A stretch of 64,000 nt of DNA from Hydnum rufescens UP504. Lineage: Eukaryota; Basidiomycota; Agaricomycetes; Cantharellales; Hydnaceae. The notes beneath the pieces were generated by a model. That model saw only the letters and a program-made list of their open reading frames with translations, searched no databases and was not told the DNA's origin. Positions 36,197-48,539 of this stretch are shown piece after piece (position 1 is the stretch's first letter; each line of letters opens with the position of its first letter). Location: positions 69,958-133,957 of the forward strand of contig MU128924.1 in the NCBI GenBank assembly GCA_014904985.1, in the 5' to 3' direction. A program made the position numbers and the translations under genes.

Positions 36197-37849
36197 TCAA
36201 GCAGGAACTGGAATTTCGCCCTGAGGGGTAAGCCGAACTGCATGGCGGCGCAGTTTGCTCGGAAAGTCATTCGTGGCTGAGCGCACAGTAACACGATTAT
36301 CCTGTAAGGATAAACGTTGTTACCAACCAATCATCATCAGTTGAAGCACATGGCCATCATAATTATGAGGGAATTCGCACCCAGACCACGACCGTGTTAG
36401 GCTTGTATGTTGCGCGGATCTGGAAGTCAGCTCCTCGCGCAATATGATCTTGGGGGGCGGGGCAAGTCAACGTGCGCAAGGCTGGCGGACTCGACACGTG
36501 ACAATGGAGCCTCACCGAAGAGGAATCTAAGGAGATTATCACTTTCTTCTTGCTTGTAGCCTTCGATGTATCTAGTAAACCCCGGATTGACGAACAACGC
36601 CTTCTCCCCCGTAACTGGATGCTTCCGCACAACAGGATGCTACATAGCGCATGAGTGTACGCACGTACGCCATAGTAACACGTAACTACATACAGAGGTT
36701 TCAATAGGCTCGCGTCTCACTGGGCCGTTGCGTTTGCGAGAGAAATCCGCTTGATGCACTGCGGAGTGGACGGCTCGAAGTCCCTCCAAACGCTGTTGGA
36801 ATCCCGGTGAGAGGCGATTATACGCCTCAACTTGGGAAGCGAAGAGGGTATCGCCTCCAGAGTTTGGTGGCTAGCATGGCGAGTGATGTCAAGATACAGA
36901 CCCCGTCGCGAAGGTAGAAACCAACCTGCTCGAGGGAGAAGAAGAAAGTAGTGCATGATGGCTGCTTCTCGTATGTGACATCCGAGTGCCATTGAGTCTT
37001 CGAGAGCCTATTCGAGCCCCGAACCGATTGTGCTGGCCATCGCGATACACTAACGAATGGGATAGGGATTCGTGACCTATAGAGGAGAGAATAAGAGATC
37101 AAGACGTCTTACCTACGTGGAATTCAGGATAGCCTTTGACGTTGTCCGAGGTAGGGTGCAGCTGAATAGGGCCGAAGTGTCTAGAAGTGTCAAACAGCCT
37201 CTTCAGTAAACATCCCCAGATTTGGCTTGCGTGAACTCGCTTTGCAATTTCCACTTGACGATCGTGGCCAAGATCCTTAAAATCCTGGTCTCTGAAGACG
37301 AGAACCTTCCTCTCAGCGGCATACAAGGCGAGCTCGTCGAGACCCTCTTGATTAAGCTGACTAATCTGCACACCCTTGATCTCAATGCCAATGTATGGGG
37401 TGAGGTTCTTGGTGGTAGCGTTTGCGAGCAAGTGAGGCTTTGCGGGATCGGCCCGGCTTCCAGCATCGACGTGTTCTATGCCAGGTCAACTTCAAGTCAG
37501 TTCACCGCGTCTCGCATAGAGTTCGGAGGTTGTGCTTACCAAAAATCTCAGTTGGAGGGAACTTTTCGGTGTTATCAAAGTGTGGATAATAGAACGGAAA
37601 CAGAGGTCCATCCTGTGCGATGTTGTTAGTTGGAATGTGTAGTGAATACAAAGATTGAAATTAGACTACCCACATCCTTCTTCAGCTCGGCCGACACAAC
37701 AGGGGACTTGTCAAGGGAGTGCTTCTTCAACAATGTGACATCGTCAACACTAGTATCTGAATCGATCGTCACAGGAACGATTTTAGCGACAGAGGGGGCC
37801 GTGGGTGTGTTGATGTGAACCAGGTCACTAGGTCCGCCGCTTTATCCAT
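36197..37849 (-). CDS. TauD/TfdA-family 2OG-dependent dioxygenase, distal His replaced
   Basis: The exons read in order: a Lys-rich N-terminus (37,800-37,670), [20 protein letters not shown] (about 37,610-37,545), [11 protein letters not shown] into [18 protein letters not shown] (37,480-37,350), [12 protein letters not shown] (near 37,170) and the metal-binding [17 protein letters not shown] near 36,990-36,935. Later exons give [20 protein letters not shown] (36,620-36,560), [20 protein letters not shown] (about 36,460-36,390), and [13 protein letters not shown] (36,295-36,255), ending at TGA 36,199-36,197. The order matches fungal alpha-ketoglutarate-dependent sulfonate/taurine dioxygenases. 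H-x-D is present. The second Fe-ligand His, expected as DNRxxxH, reads Arg (CGC) here. The N-terminus is uncertain: ATG 37,849 is one base out of frame with the next exon. Confidence 0.8.
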
Positions 37850-38682
37850 AGAAAGGGTCGGGAGCAAAAATTTATCAGTGTACGCGATGAGCGAATTGTA
37901 CGACGTCCTATGTGTTTATTGTGCGAGCGCACAGCATATAATTCAACTTGGGAGGATCGTCGGCCACCAACCAGTAACACGGATGTGAGATAAGGAATAC
38001 TTAATCTCTGCGGAGAGACTGGAAGCCGATTGGTGCCCTCGATATTCAGGGTGAGGGCTTCAACCTAGATGCCAGCCCACAACTAATTCTGAAGATGCAT
38101 TCGGCAAGGACCATTGGATGAGTCAATTTTCACCAACCTGACGAGCTGTGCATTGACGGAAATAGACCAGATGAAGCAGGGGGGTGTCTGTTGACTTATG
38201 CAAGGGTGATTTCGAGGCGCGCTTCGGCCACACGACATGGAAAGTGCCGAAGCTCTTGGCGCCCCACAATTCACACCAGCTCAAGAACCCTTTCGCGAAC
38301 TTTTGAAGAGGTTGCCTTGCGTTGATCGGAATCAAGCAGACTTAACATACGGATTAGGGTGCTCAAGTCTTGAGAATTCGCCCGACTCTATGCATTCGCC
38401 AGACGATATTGCCGCCTTTTCCAGGCGAAACGCATTCAGTTACATGTGGTACATGTGGAGCGACGATCTACCCCGCACACGTTGTGGAGTTGGATTGCAA
38501 GTTACTATTGACAAATTCCGGCTATTCACAATAGGCGTGTAGAAAGAAGTCCGTCTTGGCTCTGATAAATCACTCAGAGGGCCGGCGACCGGCATCTACT
38601 CAGTACAGCCGCGTTGTCGACTGACACATCTTCAGATCACAGCCACTCCAAGCTGAGCGTTTTGAGATTTGCTTCACTTTAT
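37850..38682. other. Intergenic, no gene supported
   Basis: Upstream region of the TauD gene (its promoter is expected here). Short frames only. The segment ends where homology to the permease exon of copy 1 starts abruptly. Confidence 0.5.
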
Positions 38683-40225
38683 GGGGAACAGCGTTTCTCG
38701 TATGCATGACTAGAGCGGTGGGCATCCTACTCCCAACGGCTTAGATATATATACACCCAATTCGCGGTAGCAAATATATGTGAGTAAACAGTGGTTATCC
38801 TTTCCATGTACTATCAACTCATTCCAATGAGCTGCTGCCGTCCTTGCCTTCTCAAATCCCACAAATCTGGTATTGGCAAGGGCATTAAATCACACCTTAT
38901 TTATACCGTCAACGTTATCATCCCTGGTCCTTTCACCGCAGCCATCCTGTTCTCCTTTCTCACATACTTCGTCTTCGCGTCAAGTACCCTTATCCCCCGC
39001 TCTATCGACTTTGGCTCGGGTGGGCATGACGGTGGTGGCAATGATCAGATGGACCTGAGATCCGCTCTCATAGATAAACCCAGGGCGATCTTTGGCTGTA
39101 CCCTCCTTTCCGTCGCGCCCAGCATTCTTCTCGCCATGAGTGCAACTGGCCTCCACATCGGCGTGTACGCCATAGCCGTCCCCGAACCAACCATAACGCT
39201 TGTGCGAGAAGCCATTCATGATTATATGCTTCATTCGAGACGGCGCGACCAGGGTGCGAAGGCACGAGCCACTACTAGTAGTGCAGCCACGGCTCTCACA
39301 AGGACATGGACTGGTAAGAGAACGGTGTCAGATGGCTTCGTCCCTACACACCCTTCAAAGGAGGATGTTCAGACACCTATCGACACTTTTCGCTCGTGCA
39401 ATCCTGATGAGACACCAGGTTCCAGTACCAGGATAGATCATAATCATGATGTTCTGCGGAATACGACCGCTTGTCATCGTATTCTTTCTCTTGGCCCCGC
39501 CCCTCTACCGTCGTATCCTCCAACTATAGAACTTCACTCATTCAGCTCTGGTTACGCGTCTTCTCAGATGTGTTCCCAATTGTGATCTCATCAATCGCTC
39601 GCCTGCCATTTGCTCATTTGCCCTTTGCCTTTTCCCTGTTTATCCTTGTCCAGGGCCTTTCCTCTCAAGGTGGGGTCGAGGTTTTGGTTCAATGGTGGAC
39701 TGTTTGGATTCACAAACGGGGTCCATTGGTGCGGTCGGAGGCATGGGCTTCCTTTTTGTCTGCCTGTGCAATGTTTGCGCCGCTATTCAATCTCAAACCG
39801 CTTTACATTGACCGTCACGCGCGCGCATAGTTTGCTGGGACAAATATAGGAGCTACAATCGTCCTGTGCCTGGTCCTGCAATTATGGGACGTTGCACAAA
39901 AGCCTACTTTTCGGACCCGAGACGGGGCGGTAAGCGCCCTCATTGATCTTTAAGTGAGCCCAAATCAGGCGGTTCTCATCCATTTCTTGTCGAATAGATA
40001 CATGCTCTCGCCTTGGGTGCCAATGATGGTGCGTTCAGCGCGTCCGTTTCAGCGTCCCTAGCTGGTCTCCTTTGGTGCGACATCTTGCGCCGTAAATTGT
40101 TCTACATCGACCGACGTGATTTTGGTCGAGTGAACGTCCCTATCGTCACCATCGCGATGTTGGTGGGGTGTAGCATCCTGGTGGGGCAGATATACATTAT
40201 CAAGAGCAACAGTCCTCGGACGTGA
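38683..40225 (+). pseudogene. ArsB/NhaD-type permease, copy 2, 5'-truncated
   Basis: Homology to copy 1 begins inside its third coding exon (GGGAACAGCGTTTCT, near 8,922) and continues to the stop codon. The first two exons are absent. TGG in PPTAWIY of copy 1 reads TAG here, near 38,742. The transporter signature survives in DNA (CCCACAAATCTGGTATTGGC near 38,858), but several frames are needed to read through it. The last exon (about 40,005-40,225; SASLAGLLWCDILRRK) is intact and shows that copy 1 lacks one base at this place. A deletion in the central loop (near 39,530) also differs from copy 1. Confidence 0.8.
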
Positions 40226-41415
40226 TGCACTCTAAGATAGCACCCTACATATCCTAGGGAAGTGTGGGATGTCCAGACATGTATTGTTATCATGAGCAAA
40301 GCCGAGAGCGAGTGTGAGAGAAGATCGGTTGTGGTTGCATACATATTTGTCGCTGCGAGAAAGAAAAATTACTCCCGGGGGCCATTCCTTATGGCTAGGC
40401 CTGCGACGGCTTTAACTTAGCGGTGGTTTGCCGAGTACTACATCCTGTCATATATGTGCTCCAGACATCGCATAACCTCTGTCCGGACGTCCTCGAGACT
40501 AGACCTGATGATGGTGTGTTTCCACGTGCACGTCTGATATGGCAGGAGACTTGATCGACGCGAAGAGGAGCCAGTAAAATTTTTACAGAACATCGGGATC
40601 TCAAGAATCGAGAACTGCAGAATTACTAATATGAATGGTACTCGATTCTTCCTCTTGACGCAGAGTGATGATAGTGGAAATCGCATTCATACACCGCGGC
40701 GGGCTCTCTATGGGTAGTAATATGACGCAGAGGGGTGGACGATAGGATGTGTGTTACAGAGAAACGCGTAGACACATGCCGGGGAAACGATGCGAGACCA
40801 AGGAAGATGCGGCCCCGTAGATCCCCTTAATTGAAGTGGCTGCGAAGGTCCGGAGGCCTGCGCTTATTCTATCTTGAGCCCCCAAAACAATAGCGATGCC
40901 ATCGAATCCAAGCTCGACAGTTTCTAGTAGAGTCCAGGAAAATATTTTCGTAATCCTGGCTCTGATCCCGTGGTAGTCGTTAGATCTGTACTTGTGCCTT
41001 TCCCCTCGCTCCGGTTCGAGGGTCCGACAAATGAGAAGCGCGCGTGGGTCATGGTCATAGGTCACGGTGGGGCGGTCACGAGGTGAATGACACTAATTCG
41101 CGCTCACCTCTCCATCCACCTGAAGTTCTCCCTACTCGAATAATCATTCGCAGCCACTCCTGCAGCCCTCCACCCTTCGGCCACGAGAGTCCGGCCCATT
41201 TGAACCAATACCAACCCCTTATTCTTCCTGGTTCTGCCATTTTCGTTGCGCCAATTGAATGTACCATCCTGGAACAAACACAGGTTTTTTGAATCCCGGT
41301 GTGACTAAGCTGGAAACGAGATCGCTGCCTCGTGGTCGTCTCCTTGGGGTCTACCACCGTCCTTCATCTTCAAACACCTGGGCCATCCAACAGTTAGATT
41401 GCTCTCTGGCACATC
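40226..41415. other. Spacer of duplication copy 2
   Basis: Diverged counterpart of 10,521-11,765, with the same landmarks in the same order. No gene is supported. The pyrimidine-rich stretch at 41,100-41,410 precedes the NLR ATG, as in copy 1. Confidence 0.5.
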
Positions 41416-44400
41416 ATGACCTCCAAAGACCCGCCGAACCCACCGGAAATGCGCCACGTTTATATCTCAGGTATCCCATCCGGTTTCATGCCAACAAGCC
41501 CCATCTCACCAACCTATTTGGCCCTCGCCACACAGAGGCCAGATGCAGCAGTCACCTTCTACGTCCATCGAAGCGATATCGTCTTGACATCCCAATCCAG
41601 TCTCGTCCTAACATCATCGGACTTCGTTCACCAAAGTCAAAATACGTCCAAGCAACACAGGATGTCGTGACATGGAAAGATCCCTTTGGCGATCAGTTGT
41701 AGGTCTACTTTACCCATATGCACCTCATCATCGCTGATTACAGCCACTTGGCAGCACGGTTGTTCCAACACTTATTGCACCTAATAATCATAGCTTGAAT
41801 ATAGCTTTGCTCAAGCGCCGTCTCGGTCACCCGGGGCGGTTCGTTGCATCGTGTAATGTGGAGCTCTCCTCCGCAACAGACAAAGGTGAACCTGGTGATG
41901 TTTAGGCAAGGATGGGGCCACGCTCACACGGTCTTTATTCATGCAGAGATACGCCTCGATTTGACAGATGGGGCGAATAAAAAAGTCGGGGAGCTTACAA
42001 TATTTGTGGCTTCTTCTCTTGCATCCACTAGGGATGCTGTCGAGAACGTAAACCAAGATGTCGAGCAGCTAGGTCCCGGTCTAGCTGTTCTCAACAACCC
42101 GATTCAAGCTGCCGCCCCACTTACAGCAGAAATCACAACCCAATCCAATGCTTGGCAGCCGTTGTTGAGCCGCCTGGGTGCCCTTGTAAAAGTTGCTGAT
42201 ACAGTCGCCGAGGCACGTTTCATTCTCGATTGTCCAGCCCCCTCGACCACTAAGCAATATTTCCAAACAGGCTCACCCTTGGATCAAGTTAGCATGGGGT
42301 GTGGTGTCAGCAGCCTATAGGGTACAGCAATCAAGGTTTGTATCTGGATGTTCTCTGACTGGTGTTCCATTAGATCGCTTCTGCGCAGAGTGAGCGAGAT
42401 GCGAGGGTGATGGATTTAGTGCGGACGATGGCGACAGCTGCTCCTTCGGCGACGAAGCCAAGGAGTTGAAGGATCGCTCGGAGATCGATCGAGACATCGT
42501 CAACCAAATCCTGCGACAAGTAATGGAATGCGCCTATTTCATTCGGGACTATTGCAGGGACACATCCTTCAGTATGTGGGAACCTGCTTGTTCTACTTAT
42601 TCGAGACTGATCGGCGTGGGCGGTAGTCAACCGGGTTGGGAAGCACACGGTTTCTCTTGTGGACACAAAGATCGAGGATTACAAGACAACCCTTGATACA
42701 CTCCGACGGAATCTGATTGATCATGCGAACATACAATGCTCTGTCATCACGTCTCGCGTCTTGGACGTCGTAACAGAAGCCCGTAAGTGCATTTTGTGTC
42801 TTCAGACACAACCTGTGTTCTGAGATCGTCGACAGGCGAGTGGGAAGTGCTCAGCGATCTAAGATATGCCCGGGACGCCCATCACGATCTGGACAACGCG
42901 TGCTTAGCGGGTACGCGTACTGAGATCATCGACGCTATAGTGCGTTGGGCCGTTGGAGCGGATACACCGTTGTCTGATCCCAGGAGCTCAATGCCATTGA
43001 GGCCAACGAATCGTCCCGTGTGCTTTGGTTATGTGGGACAGCGGGTGCGGGGAAATCGTCGATCCTTCGCTCATGCGCGAAACGCATTCGTGACCTTGAA
43101 CGCATGGGATCATACTATGGCTTCGATAAAAGTACCCTCTCGTAGACCTTACAAACCTCTTCGGTACGATCGCTCGAGATCTCGCCGACCTCGATAAGTC
43201 TCGGCAGCAGCGCCTCGTGGATGCTGTCAAGAATGAGACCGCGATACGAACAACCGGCAACTGCAAATTGCAGTTTCAGCACTTTATTGTGGCATCCTTC
43301 AGGAATGACAAGGCTGTGGGCGAGACCATTGTTTTCATCGACGCATTTGACGAGTCCGGAGACGTTACGGATCGCGCGGATGCGCTTGCCATTCTAACAA
43401 AACGAGCCTCAGAACTTCCTTCCTCTCTTCGAGTCGTAGTCACTTCGAGATATGAGCGCGATATTCAAGACATGTTGCAGTCTCCTCTCCCGCTTGGGGT
43501 TGACGTCATGCTTGTGGACGACATCCCAGCTGCTCAGACCTCGCGAGATATTGCGACATATGTGTATAACGAACTCCGTAATGTGAATGGATTGCGGGCA
43601 CAGAAATACCAGAACGATGTGGATACGCTCATTCGGATGGCCGGAACTTCCTTTCAGTGGGCTGCTACCGCCTGTCGCTTCATTTCGAGCGATAAAGCTG
43701 GCGTCGACCCACGGGATCAGATTAGGACAATGCTGCGTGCTGATACAGGGCTGTATGGGCTGTATAGCACCGTCATGAAAGAGCACTGCAATCCATCCGA
43801 TGACATGGCCGTACAACGAGTCAAGTCATCCTCGGCGAATCATATGCGCTCAGGAGCCTTTATCATTGCATACTCTTGTCCACCTAGTTCCGTCCGACTC
43901 TATCATCACTCCAGATGACATGGAGATACAAGGACGAATTGTGAAGCATCTTGCCTCCCTCCTTAGCGGTACACACAATGACCATGAGCCGATTGTGCTC
44001 TCCACTCGTCTTATCGCGACTTCTTGTGTAACCCGGAGCATAACAAAGATTTCTACATCGATAAAGGAAAGCGAATGAGCGAACGAATGGATGCCCTGGC
44101 ATGCTTCCGAGTGATGGACGAGAGCTTGAAATTTAATATCTGTGAACTCCCGACGTCATTCCTTCGCAATGCTGACATCCCAGACATTAGGGGTCTCATA
44201 GACAAATACATCTCTGATCATCTGTCTTATGCTTGTCGATACTGGTGTTTTCACGTGTCCACGACGCCTCCCGGCAGGGTTCCTGGGAAACACATGGAGT
44301 CATTCTTTCAGAAGGATTTCCTACACTGGTTGGAAGTGATGAGCCTTACAGAGAGCTCCCCTCAAAGTCATTGGCACTTATGCCTCCCATGTAAGCATAG

Positions 44401-46815
44401 TCATGCAGGTCCATATGCTGAAGCTGCAGGCCAATTCTTAACATGGATTCCCCAGATTGCTGAAGACCTTGTTGGAGTGCACTATGATGCAATAGAATTC
44501 ATCTCCATGTTTAGAGTGGCCATCAGAACAAGTGCACCTCATATCTACCTCTCTGGTCTCACATTTGCTCCCACATCATCCCTTGTATATCAGCAGTGGC
44601 AAGGTCAATTCCCAGGAGTTGGAAAACTTGTTCATGGGCAACTTCAGCACTGGCCACAGATTAGGCTGATCTTAAAAGGCCATGATAATTGTGTAACATG
44701 TGTTGCTTTCTCCCCTGATGGCAAGCAGATTGCTTCCAGCTCCTGGGATGAGACCATACGACTCTGGAATGCAGAGACAGGTGCAAGCATTGGCAAGCCA
44801 ATGGAGGGGCATGGTGGTAAAGTCCACTCCATTGCTTTCTCACCTGATGGCAAGCAGATTGCTTCTGGCTCAGAGAATACCATACAACTCTGGAATGTGG
44901 AGACAGGTGCAGGTGTTGGCCAGCCAATGCAGGGCATAATGACTTCATCTTTTCCATTGCTTTCTCACCTGATGGCATGCAGATTGCTTCTGGCTCTCAG
45001 GACAAAACCATCCGGCTCTGGAATGTGGAGGCAGGTACAAGCATTGGCCAGCCAATGGAGGGGCATGGTGATGGCATCTGGTCCATTGCTTTCTCCCCTG
45101 ATGGCAAGCAGATTGCATCAGGCTCCAAGGACAAGACCATAGGACTCTGGAATGCAGAGACAGGTGCAAGAATTGGCCAACCAATGCAGGGGCATAATGA
45201 GATGATCTTTTCCATTGCTTTCTCACCTGATGGCAAGCAGATTGCCTCTGGCTCTGGAGATGGAACCATACAACTCTGGAGTGCAGCAACAGGTGTAAGC
45301 ATTGGTGAGCTGGAAGGATCTGATGTGGATGTCAGATCCATTGCCTTCTCACCTGATGGCAAGCAGATTGCTAGCTGTGATTACAAGTTCATACGCCTCT
45401 GGAATGTGGAGACAGGTGCAAGCATTGGCCAGCCAATGCAGGGGCATAATGAATTAGTCTGGTCCATTGTCTTCTCACCTGATGGCACACAGATTGCTTC
45501 TGGGTCCTTAGACCACACCATATGCCTCTGGAATGTGGACATAGGTGAAAGCATTGGCCAGCCAACAAGGGGGCATTCTAGGGGCATCACATCCATTGCT
45601 TTCTCCCCTGATGGCAAGCAGATTGCTTCTGGCTCTGAGGACCAGACTATACAACTCTGGGATGCAGAGACAGGTGCAAGCATTGGCCAGCCAATGCTAG
45701 GGCATTCTGCTCCCATTGAATCCATTGCTTTCTCACCTGATGGTGCACAGATTGCTTCTGGCTCTGGTGACTGGACCCTACAACTCTGGAGTGTGGAGAC
45801 ATGTAGAAGTATTGGCCAGCCAATGGAGGGGCATGATGGTGAAGTCTACTCCATTGCTTTCTCACCTGATGGCAAGCAGATTGCTTCTGGCTCTAATGAC
45901 AAGACCATACAACTCTGGAATGCAGAGACAGGTGAAAGCATTGGCCAGCCAATGGAGGGGCATCATAAGCGCATCAAGTGCATTGCTTTCTTGCCAGATG
46001 GCAAGCAGATTGCTTCTGGCTCTGATGATCAGACCATACAACTCTGGAATGTGGAGACATGCACAAGCATTATCCAGCCCATACAGCAGCATAATGATGG
46101 CATACAGTCCATTGCTTTCTCCCCTGATGGCAAACAGATTGCTTCCAGCTCCTGGGATGAGACCATACGACTCTGGAATGCAGAGACAGGTGCAAGCATT
46201 GGTCAGCCAATGGAGGGGCATTCCTATAGCATCCCATCCATTGCTTTCTCACCTGATGGCAAGCAGATTGCTTCTGGCTCTGCTGATGCGACTGTACGAC
46301 TCTGGAATGTGGACACAGGTGCAAGCATTGGCCAGCCAATGGAGGGGCACCATGACACCATTTGGTCAATTGCTTTCTCACCTGATGGAAAGCAGATTGC
46401 TTCTGGCTCTGAGGACCAGACCATACGACTCTGGAGTCTGGAGATGTATTCAAGTGTTGGCCAGGAGCATGACAGTGATATCTATTCCACTGCTTTCTTA
46501 CCTAATGGGAAACAGATTACTTCTGGCTCTGATGACAATACTGTCAAAATTTCACAGTTGCCCATTGCAATGTCCAAACACATCCTCCAATATCCTATCC
46601 ATCTATTCCCACTCCCACCACACTCCTTTCATCTTGAGGGTGGGTGGATTTTGGGACCTAGTGATGAGCTTATCCTCTGGGTCCCTCCTGCATACACCCA
46701 ATTCCTGGAGCATCCTAACTGCCACCTTGTGGGATCTACCAAAAAAACCCAGATTGATTTTCAGCACCTTAAATGTGGTGAAGACTGGGCACAATGTCAA
46801 GAACTGGAATGTTAG
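41416..46815 (+). CDS. NACHT-WD40 NLR-like receptor, copy 2, long WD40 domain (frameshifted)
   Basis: It starts [19 protein letters not shown]. The C2-like exon (KRYRLDIP), helical domain (41,950-42,320), second helical exon and NACHT follow as in copy 1; FIDAFDES is near 43,340 and VVVTSR near 43,435. The NACHT frame is broken by one-base losses near 43,003 (CC for CCC) and 43,137 (CCC for CCCC), with further losses near 43,830, 43,996 and 44,935. All lie in short runs or near them. From 44,690 there are 14-15 WD40 repeats of about 43 residues (two seven-bladed propellers would fit), uninterrupted from 44,977 to TAG 46,813-46,815. The tail after the last repeat ([35 protein letters not shown]) resembles the C-terminus usual for agaricomycete NWD proteins. 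It is either a pseudogene or a functional gene with uncorrected homopolymer errors. Confidence 0.8.
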
Positions 46816-48539
46816 GCAGCAGACATTAGTATTTTCCTCTTAGTCCCAAGGAATGATGATGGAGAGGAGAGGCTAGTGAATGGGGGAGTGAGTGAGTTGG
46901 CAGAAGCCATGTTTTGCTTCCAATGACTGAGGGACATGACAGCCAGGATGTTTGCTCATCCAGATAGCTTTCCAGACATCTGTTTCTGCTTGTCACCAAG
47001 TTCCCAGTTTTGTTGTGAGTCTCACAATACACCAGCTAGTCTTCTCTTGCTAAAGCTAAACATGGTTAATGGGATCATGAGACCAAACACCCAGACTGCT
47101 ATCCTGCCAGTACTGCCAGAGATGCCACTGAACCCCCCTGGCCCAACTCCAAGGGAGACCAGCTTGTCCCCAGGGGAGGAAAGGGGGAATAGTGGTGGGG
47201 AGTCTGCAGAGGATTGCATAAAGCAGCTGGAGGCTCAGCTGAGAGATTTCCAAATCAAGATCACAAGCAAGCAGAACTGGGAGAAAGAGACAGAGAAAGT
47301 TTTCCAGCAGGAGAGGGAGGCCCTGAATGAGAGTATTTCCATCTTGGAAGCCAAGCTGGCCAGTGGTAGCCTGGGAGACACAACAGCCCCACAGAAGCAC
47401 TCTTCTTGAGAATTGCTGCTGAGTCTATTGCTGCTGCAACAGTGGCAGCACTTGCCTCCCTTACACTGATTTCATTGCCCACAAGAAGCATAAGAAGCAT
47501 GCCTTGTCTGTGACCAACTATGTCTTGGCCCAAACTGTCAAGCATTCTGGCATTATACCAGAGATCATGTTGCAGACAGCCCATAAAGGTTTCTTCATTC
47601 CTTTTGCCAATCTCACTGCAGCCCAGTATTGTGATTATGCCCTGAATGATACAATGACCAAGAAAGTCACACATGCAGTGGAGAGCAGCACCAGGCTCAT
47701 TACAGCAGAGTATGTGGATGACACAAATGTGTGGAAGCACAGACCTGATTCACTCAACTCCTTCAGATGGAAGGCATGGCCAATGAAATGATGATTCAGA
47801 ACTTTGGCCACCTTTATTGTTTCATCAAAGGCCATGCCCTCTGGGACTTCAACTTTCCTGTGCTCACCAGGGCAGAGCACACATTGTGAAAAAGGTTCTT
47901 TATGAGCCCATACCTATTTTCTGATGCAAATATTGAGCATGGGGTCCACACAGAACACACAGCATACAACCAAGACAGGTTCCAGGCCTTGGCCCAGAAT
48001 ATAGCCAGAGGGTCAGAACCCAGCCAACAGTCCCAGCTGTGAGCATCAACAGATCAGATCTCCAGCCCAGGGAAACAAGTTTTGAACTCTTAGGCTGGCT
48101 TTCACTATGCAGGAATGGACCTAAGAGGTCTAGCACTGATATCCAGCAGCTCCTGCAATCACTAGCACTCAGCTGCTATCAGGCTTTCTTCTAGCACCTG
48201 CTGTCATACTGAGAGCCAGCTGCTCTAATCCATTCTATAGTAGCTGCTATATCATCAGAAGAGCTCTTCACAGGTCCCAATCAGTGGCTGTGTGGCTGTG
48301 CTTACAGCAGCAGCTGCTACCCTCAGAGCTAGCAGCTCCTATAATGAACAACAATCAGCTGCTATGTGCCCATGCAGCTACTAAGACTCAGAGTCAGCAC
48401 CTCCTATCCATCCCAAAGTAGCTGATATATCATCAGAAAAGCATAACAGGGCAACTACAAATACCCTTCAAGGCCCTATTTTAATGTATGAAACCCCCCT
48501 TGAAGGGTCTGGGGATATCAGGTTATTACCTACTACAGA
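46816..48539. other. Decayed transposon-like sequence with coiled-coil fragment
   Basis: The frame 46,936-47,409 (+) encodes a Pro-rich part, then a coiled-coil-like segment (QLEAQLRDFQIK, EREALNESISILEAKLA). A second fragment at 47,504-47,791 (TNYVLAQTVKHSG; FFIPFANLTAAQYCDYALND) is interrupted on both sides. Both may come from a gag-like or accessory ORF, but I recognise no zinc knuckle. Repeated AGCTGCTAT words fill 48,150-48,420. A direct repeat (GAGAGGCTAGTGAAT) at about 46,870 and 49,477 may delimit an inserted segment. Confidence 0.35.
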
